Shown here piece after piece: positions 38,848 through 42,533 of a DNA stretch of 42,533 bases; positions within the stretch are counted from its first letter, which is position 1; every line of letters starts with the position of its first letter. The stretch spans positions 1 to 42,533 of the forward strand of contig NZ_NMQR01000036.1 of the NCBI RefSeq assembly GCF_003545805.1, read 5' to 3'. The translations under genes were made by a program, and so were the position numbers. The notes below the pieces were generated by a model that worked only from the letters and a program-made list of their open reading frames with translations, did not search any database and was not told the origin of the DNA. The DNA is from Photorhabdus sp. CRCIA-P01. Lineage in GTDB: Bacteria > Pseudomonadota > Gammaproteobacteria > Enterobacterales > Enterobacteriaceae.

Positions 38848-39663
38848 TTACCAACCTTTCACTGCACCACCATTAAAGATCTTATTGGCAGCTTCATCAA
38901 CTTCGTCGGATTGATATGCCTTAACGAATTTCTTAACGTTTTCAGCATCTTTGTTATCTTCTCGACTAACCAGTAGGTTTACATATGGAGAATCTTTATC
39001 TTCAACAAATAAACCATCTTTTGCTGGAGTCAGACCAATCTGGCTTGCATAGGTTGTATTAATGATTGCGAGAGCAATTTTTTGATCATCCAGTGAACGT
39101 GGTAATTGTGGTGCTTCCAATTCGACTAGTTTTAAACTCTTAGGATTTTCAACAACGTCTAGAACCGTTGGTAATAAGCCTATGCCATCTTTCAATTTAA
39201 TTAAACCTTGTTTCTGCAACAGTAATAAAGAACGGCCTAAGTTCGTTGGATCGTTTGGTAACGCAATTTGGGAACCATCCTGCAATTCATCCAGGGATTT
39301 AATTTTTTTGGAATAACCCGCAATTGGATAAACAAAAGAGTTGCCAACTGTGACCATCTTATAACCACGATCTTTGATTTGTTGATCCATGTAAGGTTTG
39401 TGCTGGTATGCATTCAGATCAATATCACCTTTACTCAGAGCTTCGTTTGGCAATACAAAATCATTAAAAGTGACCAGTTCTACATCAAGACCATATTTGT
39501 CTTTAGCTACTTTTTTTGCAATTTCAGCAACTTCCTGCTCTGCACCAACGATAACGCCTACTTTAATATGGTTTGGATCTTGTTTTTCCTGCCCGCAACC
39601 AGACAGAATTAATGAACCTAAGAGAGCGCTGATAGTTGCGATGGTTTTTAATTTAACAGACAT
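38848..39663 (-). CDS. metQ: D/L-methionine-binding lipoprotein MetQ
   Basis: The protein is 271 aa, as in E. coli. It is the periplasmic, lipid-anchored methionine receptor of the MetNIQ ABC importer. The signal peptide MSVKLKTIATISALLGSLIL leads to lipobox LSGC (Cys23). The NlpA-family domain follows (IKVGVIVGAEQEVAEIAKKV, FNDFVLPNEALSKGDIDLNA, IALPNDPTNLGRSLLLLQKQ) and ends VKGW. It is the third gene of metNIQ, 64 bp after metI, and is followed by the operon terminator. Confidence 0.97.
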   Translation of the reverse strand: MSVKLKTIATISALLGSLILSGCGQEKQDPNHIKVGVIVGAEQEVAEIAKKVAKDKYGLDVELVTFNDFVLPNEALSKGDIDLNAYQHKPYMDQQIKDRGYKMVTVGNSFVYPIAGYSKKIKSLDELQDGSQIALPNDPTNLGRSLLLLQKQGLIKLKDGIGLLPTVLDVVENPKSLKLVELEAPQLPRSLDDQKIALAIINTTYASQIGLTPAKDGLFVEDKDSPYVNLLVSREDNKDAENVKKFVKAYQSDEVDEAANKIFNGGAVKGW

Positions 39664-39727
39664 ATTTTATCCCTATGGAATACTGATTTATTAGCACCGG
39701 CAAGGTACTGTTATTAAAATAATCTTA

Positions 39728-40381
39728 TCATTTACGTGTTGTGGCCTTGACTAAATGGTCACCACTTAATTGAATTAAATAAACTAAAATAACCAGTAAC
39801 ACTAATACGGTGTTCATTACTGTTGCATTATAGCCGATATAACCATATTGGTAGCCAATCTGGCCTAATCCACCTGCACCTACAGCACCTCCCATTGCAG
39901 AATAGCCGACTAAAGTAATTAGGGTAATTGTGGCTGCATTGAACAAACCAGGTAATGCTTCAGGTAACAGAATTTTCTTTACAATCTGGAATGGGGTTGC
40001 TCCCATTGCTCTAGCAGCTTCAATTAGTCCCGATGGAATTTCCAGTAAAGCATTTTCCACCATACGAGCGATAAATGGTGCAGCACCTATGGTTAATGGG
40101 ACAATGGCAGCCTGTAAACCGATCGATGTTCCCACAATTAGTCTGGTAAAAGGAATCATCCACACCAGTAAAATAATGAATGGGATAGAGCGGAAAATAT
40201 TAACTACCGCTGAAAGAAAACGATAAAGTTTACTATTTTCCATAATTTGACCGGGACGGGTGACATATAACAATACACCTACCGGCAGCCCGATAATGAA
40301 GCCAAAGAAACCAGAAACAAAAGTCATTACTAGAGTTTCCCAGACGCCTTTAGCCAGTAATAAAATCATTCCTTCAGACAT
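39728..40381 (-). CDS. metI: Methionine ABC transporter permease MetI
   Basis: The protein is 217 aa, as in E. coli. It is an inner-membrane permease with about five hydrophobic segments. The EAA loop for contact with MetN is visible as [20 protein letters not shown]. Other conserved stretches are [20 protein letters not shown] and STIPFI-like [20 protein letters not shown]. Its start overlaps the metN stop by 8 nt, indicating coupled translation. Confidence 0.97.
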   Translation of the reverse strand: MSEGMILLLAKGVWETLVMTFVSGFFGFIIGLPVGVLLYVTRPGQIMENSKLYRFLSAVVNIFRSIPFIILLVWMIPFTRLIVGTSIGLQAAIVPLTIGAAPFIARMVENALLEIPSGLIEAARAMGATPFQIVKKILLPEALPGLFNAATITLITLVGYSAMGGAVGAGGLGQIGYQYGYIGYNATVMNTVLVLLVILVYLIQLSGDHLVKATTRK

Positions 40382-41405
40382 AACCGAGAACCTCTACTTT
40401 CACATGATGATCTTGTAAAAACTTAATCGTTGACTCAACGCCACCATTTTCACCGTGTAATTCAGCTAACATCACACCAAATTTTACGCCACCGGCATAG
40501 TCGATTTGAGAACTTAATATATTCATATCAATATCAAAACGACGTACCGCCATTGAAATCAGTGGGGCATCTACCGACTGACCGGTGAATTCCAGTTTCA
40601 ATAATGGACTAAGATCTGGTGCTGGGTGGCTTTGCATTTTTTGTACATAATCTTCAGGGATATCCAGATGCAAAGTTGACTGAATAAATGCCTGAGCGAT
40701 AGGTGTCTTGGGATGAGAGAACACTTCACTAACAATGTCTTGCTCAATCAGTTGCCCACCACTAATAACGGCTACTTGGTCACAAATACGTTTGACGACA
40801 TCCATTTCATGTGTAATTAACAGAATGGTTAGCCCCAAACGGCGATTAATATCTTTCAATAATTCTAGAATAGAACGCGTTGTTGCGGGATCCAGAGCGC
40901 TGGTTGCTTCATCACATAAAAGTACTTTAGGTGAATTAGCTAGAGCACGGGCAATAGCAACGCGTTGCTTCTGTCCGCCAGAGAGATTTGCTGGATAAGC
41001 ATCATGCTTATCTGCAAGACCCACAAGCTCCAATAACTCGTCTACCCGTTTTTTGATTTCAGCCTTTGGAATGTTATCCAGTTCCAAAGGTAAAGCTATG
41101 TTGCCAAACACTGTTCTTGAAGACAGCAAATTGAAGTGCTGGAAAATCATGCCAATACGACGACGTGCACGAGTTAAATCACTATCAGATAAGATAGTTA
41201 AATCCTGACCATTAACCAGTACTTGCCCGGAAGTTGGACGCTCAAGCATATTTACACAGCGAATCAGTGTACTTTTACCTGCGCCGGATGAGCCAATGAC
41301 ACCGTAAACTTGTCCTTGCGGAACATGCAGACTGATGTCTGAAAGCGCGTTAATAGAACGGGCACCCTGCTGGAATATTTTATTGATATGAGACAGTTTT
41401 ATCAT
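40374..41405 (-). CDS. metN: Methionine ABC transporter ATP-binding protein MetN
   Basis: The protein is 343 aa, as in E. coli. It is the ATPase of the MetNIQ importer. Walker [10 protein letters not shown] is at residues 38-46. The signature [16 protein letters not shown] and Walker [13 protein letters not shown] follow. From about residue 265 lies the C-terminal NIL regulatory domain, where methionine binds and inhibits transport ([20 protein letters not shown] and on). It is first in the operon and transcribed from the MetJ-controlled promoter at 41488-41516. Confidence 0.97.
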   Translation of the reverse strand: MIKLSHINKIFQQGARSINALSDISLHVPQGQVYGVIGSSGAGKSTLIRCVNMLERPTSGQVLVNGQDLTILSDSDLTRARRRIGMIFQHFNLLSSRTVFGNIALPLELDNIPKAEIKKRVDELLELVGLADKHDAYPANLSGGQKQRVAIARALANSPKVLLCDEATSALDPATTRSILELLKDINRRLGLTILLITHEMDVVKRICDQVAVISGGQLIEQDIVSEVFSHPKTPIAQAFIQSTLHLDIPEDYVQKMQSHPAPDLSPLLKLEFTGQSVDAPLISMAVRRFDIDMNILSSQIDYAGGVKFGVMLAELHGENGGVESTIKFLQDHHVKVEVLGYV

Positions 41406-41487
41406 TTTTATTCTTATTTGTTTTTATAAAAATTCGAAAATTAATAGTTTGAACATTTTTGAGAAAACAAACCACTAGTTAAATCGG

Positions 41488-41516
41488 ATGTTAAGGTGTC
41501 TAGACGTCTAAGTCAA
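41488..41516 (-). promoter_or_regulatory. metNIQ promoter (sigma-70)
   Basis: On the minus strand the -35 is TTGACT (41516-41511) and the -10 is TAACAT (41493-41488), with a 17-bp spacer, 83 bp before the metN ATG. The spacer is exactly the MetJ operator. Confidence 0.75.
41494..41509. promoter_or_regulatory. MetJ operator: two tandem met boxes
   Basis: AGACGTCT at 41502-41509 is a perfect match to the met box consensus. The adjoining AGGTGTCT at 41494-41501 matches 6 of 8. MetJ with S-adenosylmethionine binds such tandem 8-mers cooperatively. Here they fill the metN promoter spacer, so binding should block RNA polymerase when methionine is plentiful. Confidence 0.85.
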
Positions 41517-41599
41517 CTGGGAATAAATTAATTGCTGCATTCTCATTCATGGCTAAATCGTGCGATACTGAGGGCTTCTTACATTCTTGGAGCAATCAG

Positions 41600-42166
41600 G
41601 TGACACAAGGTATTCCAGCCGTATTTTTAGATCGTGACGGAACAATAAATATCGATCATGGTTATGTACATGAAATAGATGATTTTCAATTTATCGATGG
41701 TGTCATTGAAGCCATGACTGAATTGAAAAAGATGGGGTATGCACTGGTATTAGTCACAAACCAGTCAGGTATTGCCCGTGGCATTTTCGATGAAGAGAAA
41801 TTTTTGCAACTGACAGAATGGATGGATTGGTCACTGGCAGACCGAGGCGTGGATTTGGATGGCATCTATTATTGTCCTCATCATCCAGATGCAACTGAAG
41901 AGCAATATAAGAAGAGCTGTGATTGCCGTAAACCGCAGCCGGGTATGTTGCTGGACGCACAAAAGGAGCTTGGTATCGATATGACGGCTTCTTTTATGAT
42001 TGGTGATAAATTCGAGGATATGCAAGCCGCGACGTTGGCAAAAGTTGGCACTAAGGTATTGGTTCGCACAGGTAAACCCGCTAACACTGAAGCTGAACAA
42101 GCGGCTGATTTGATAATAAATAGTCTTGCAGACTTACCTAAAGCAATTAAAGGCATCAAAAAGTAG
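41600..42166 (+). CDS. gmhB: D-glycero-beta-D-manno-heptose 1,7-bisphosphate 7-phosphatase
   Basis: The protein is 188 aa (E. coli 191). It dephosphorylates heptose 1,7-bisphosphate in the ADP-heptose route to the LPS inner core. It is a HAD phosphatase with nucleophile/acid Asp11 and Asp13 in [10 protein letters not shown], and [11 protein letters not shown] and [12 protein letters not shown] motifs. A zinc-binding loop is formed by CPHHP and [10 protein letters not shown] chose GTG 41600 because GGAG lies 7 nt upstream. An in-frame ATG at 41549 (MAKS, like the E. coli N-terminus) has no ribosome site and would insert 17 extra residues, but cannot be excluded. Confidence 0.94.
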   Translation: MTQGIPAVFLDRDGTINIDHGYVHEIDDFQFIDGVIEAMTELKKMGYALVLVTNQSGIARGIFDEEKFLQLTEWMDWSLADRGVDLDGIYYCPHHPDATEEQYKKSCDCRKPQPGMLLDAQKELGIDMTASFMIGDKFEDMQAATLAKVGTKVLVRTGKPANTEAEQAADLIINSLADLPKAIKGIKK

Positions 42167-42235
42167 GCTTTTTGTTCTTTATATCGCCATTTTGTTGAAA
42201 AGGCATGCGAATAAAAGTTTTTTTCAAATAAATGC

Positions 42236-42263
42236 TTGCCAGCGCCGAAGAACGCCCTATAAT
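42236..42263 (+). promoter_or_regulatory. rRNA operon promoter P1
   Basis: TTGCCA (42236-42241), a 16-bp spacer and a perfect TATAAT (42258-42263) are followed by the GC-rich discriminator GCGCCCC. An A/T-rich UP element (42214-42232) lies upstream. This is the architecture of growth-rate and stringently controlled rrn P1 promoters. The position after gmhB equals rrnH in E. coli. Confidence 0.9.
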
Positions 42264-42332
42264 GCGCCCCCACTGACCGACACAACGCTGATAAACATTG
42301 TGAGGTCAGGCAGAGGGAAAGCAAATAAGCGC

Positions 42333-42360
42333 TTGACTCTGCGGGCGAAAAGCGTAGTAT
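42333..42360 (+). promoter_or_regulatory. rRNA operon promoter P2
   Basis: TTGACT (42333-42338), a 16-bp spacer and TAGTAT (42355-42360) lie about 97 bp downstream of P1, the usual tandem rrn spacing. Confidence 0.8.
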
Positions 42361-42369
42361 ACGCAGCCC

Positions 42370-42432
42370 GGCTGAACGAGAATGTCATTTTTTAATTCAG
42401 CCTGCTCTTTAACAATTAATCAGACAATCTGT
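42370..42432 (+). promoter_or_regulatory. rrn antitermination boxB-boxA region
   Basis: The boxB stem GGCTGAA (42370-42376) with TTCAGCC (42396-42402) is followed at once by boxA TGCTCTTTAACAA (42403-42415), with further conserved leader to 42432. These elements recruit Nus factors so that ribosomal RNA transcription resists Rho. Confidence 0.85.
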
Positions 42433-42533
42433 GTGGGCACTCACAAGACCGTATCATCAAAAAATACGTTTTAAAGTCTTGAAGAGTGAACAACAGTGAA
42501 TTCATTACGAATGAACGGTCAGTTTCTTTGAGC

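Larger units (their letters stand above)
42272..42533 (+). other. 5' leader of a ribosomal RNA operon (16S gene beyond the edge)
   Basis: From the inferred P1 start near 42272 to the window end the sequence is the rrn leader: boxB, boxA, a boxC-like GTGTGGGCAC (42431-42440), then the segment that pairs with 16S downstream sequence for RNase III processing. The start of mature 16S (AAATTGAAGAGTTTGATC type) is not reached by 42533. Confidence 0.85.

Noticed and set aside
42126-42395. Open frame over the end of gmhB and the rrn promoters
   Set aside because: It runs across P1 and P2 and the antitermination boxes; noncoding regulatory sequence explains it.

Overview
The window looks like the chromosome of an insect-associated enterobacterium of the Photorhabdus/Xenorhabdus group, most likely Photorhabdus. 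This is an inference. The core proteins are close to their Escherichia coli counterparts in sequence and length, and gene order is largely that of the E. coli map-to-rrnH region. Intergenic DNA is AT-rich, and two ERIC elements (about 129 bp) and orphan contact-dependent inhibition (CDI) fragments are present.

Region 1 (1-3480) is accessory and decayed. A 15-bp palindrome is followed by a truncated, frameshifted CdiA/FhaB C-terminal segment with a plausible toxin domain. A probable immunity gene comes next, then a CdiA piece that belongs upstream of the first fragment in an intact protein. About 1.8 kb without an intact gene follows, holding a diverged 150-bp direct repeat and an ERIC element.

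Region 2 (3485-8004) is the syd-csrB-yqcC-truC-yqcA cluster in enterobacterial order. csrB is recognised from its eleven GGA motifs, its terminator and an upstream UvrY/GacA palindrome. A broken MFS transporter gene and the 3' stub of a short-chain dehydrogenase gene lie between truC and yqcA. The convergent yaeH follows.

Region 3 (8214-12670, minus strand) carries dapD, glnD and map: lysine/cell-wall precursor synthesis, nitrogen signalling and N-terminal methionine removal.

Region 4 (12883-32808, plus strand) is a long core block. It runs rpsB, tsf, pyrH and frr (translation and UMP kinase), then ispC, ispU and cdsA (isoprenoid carrier and phospholipid precursors), then rseP, bamA and skp (envelope stress and outer-membrane protein assembly), then lpxD, fabZ, lpxA and lpxB (lipid A and fatty acid synthesis), and finally rnhB, dnaE and accA. 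An ERIC element lies in the pyrH leader.

Region 5 (33024-42533) carries tilS, rof, nlpE, proS, trmO, rcsF, the metNIQ methionine importer, gmhB, and the tandem promoters and leader of a ribosomal RNA operon. The 16S gene itself begins beyond the right edge. The metN promoter has two MetJ boxes filling its 17-bp spacer. ldcC and gloA2, found between accA and tilS in E. coli, and yaeP, found before rof, are absent.

Most of the window is ordinary conserved chromosome. The unusual parts are the orphan CDI module with its repeats, the compact csrB with its UvrY box, and the relic gene pair between truC and yqcA. I found no CRISPR array, tRNA gene or intact insertion sequence.
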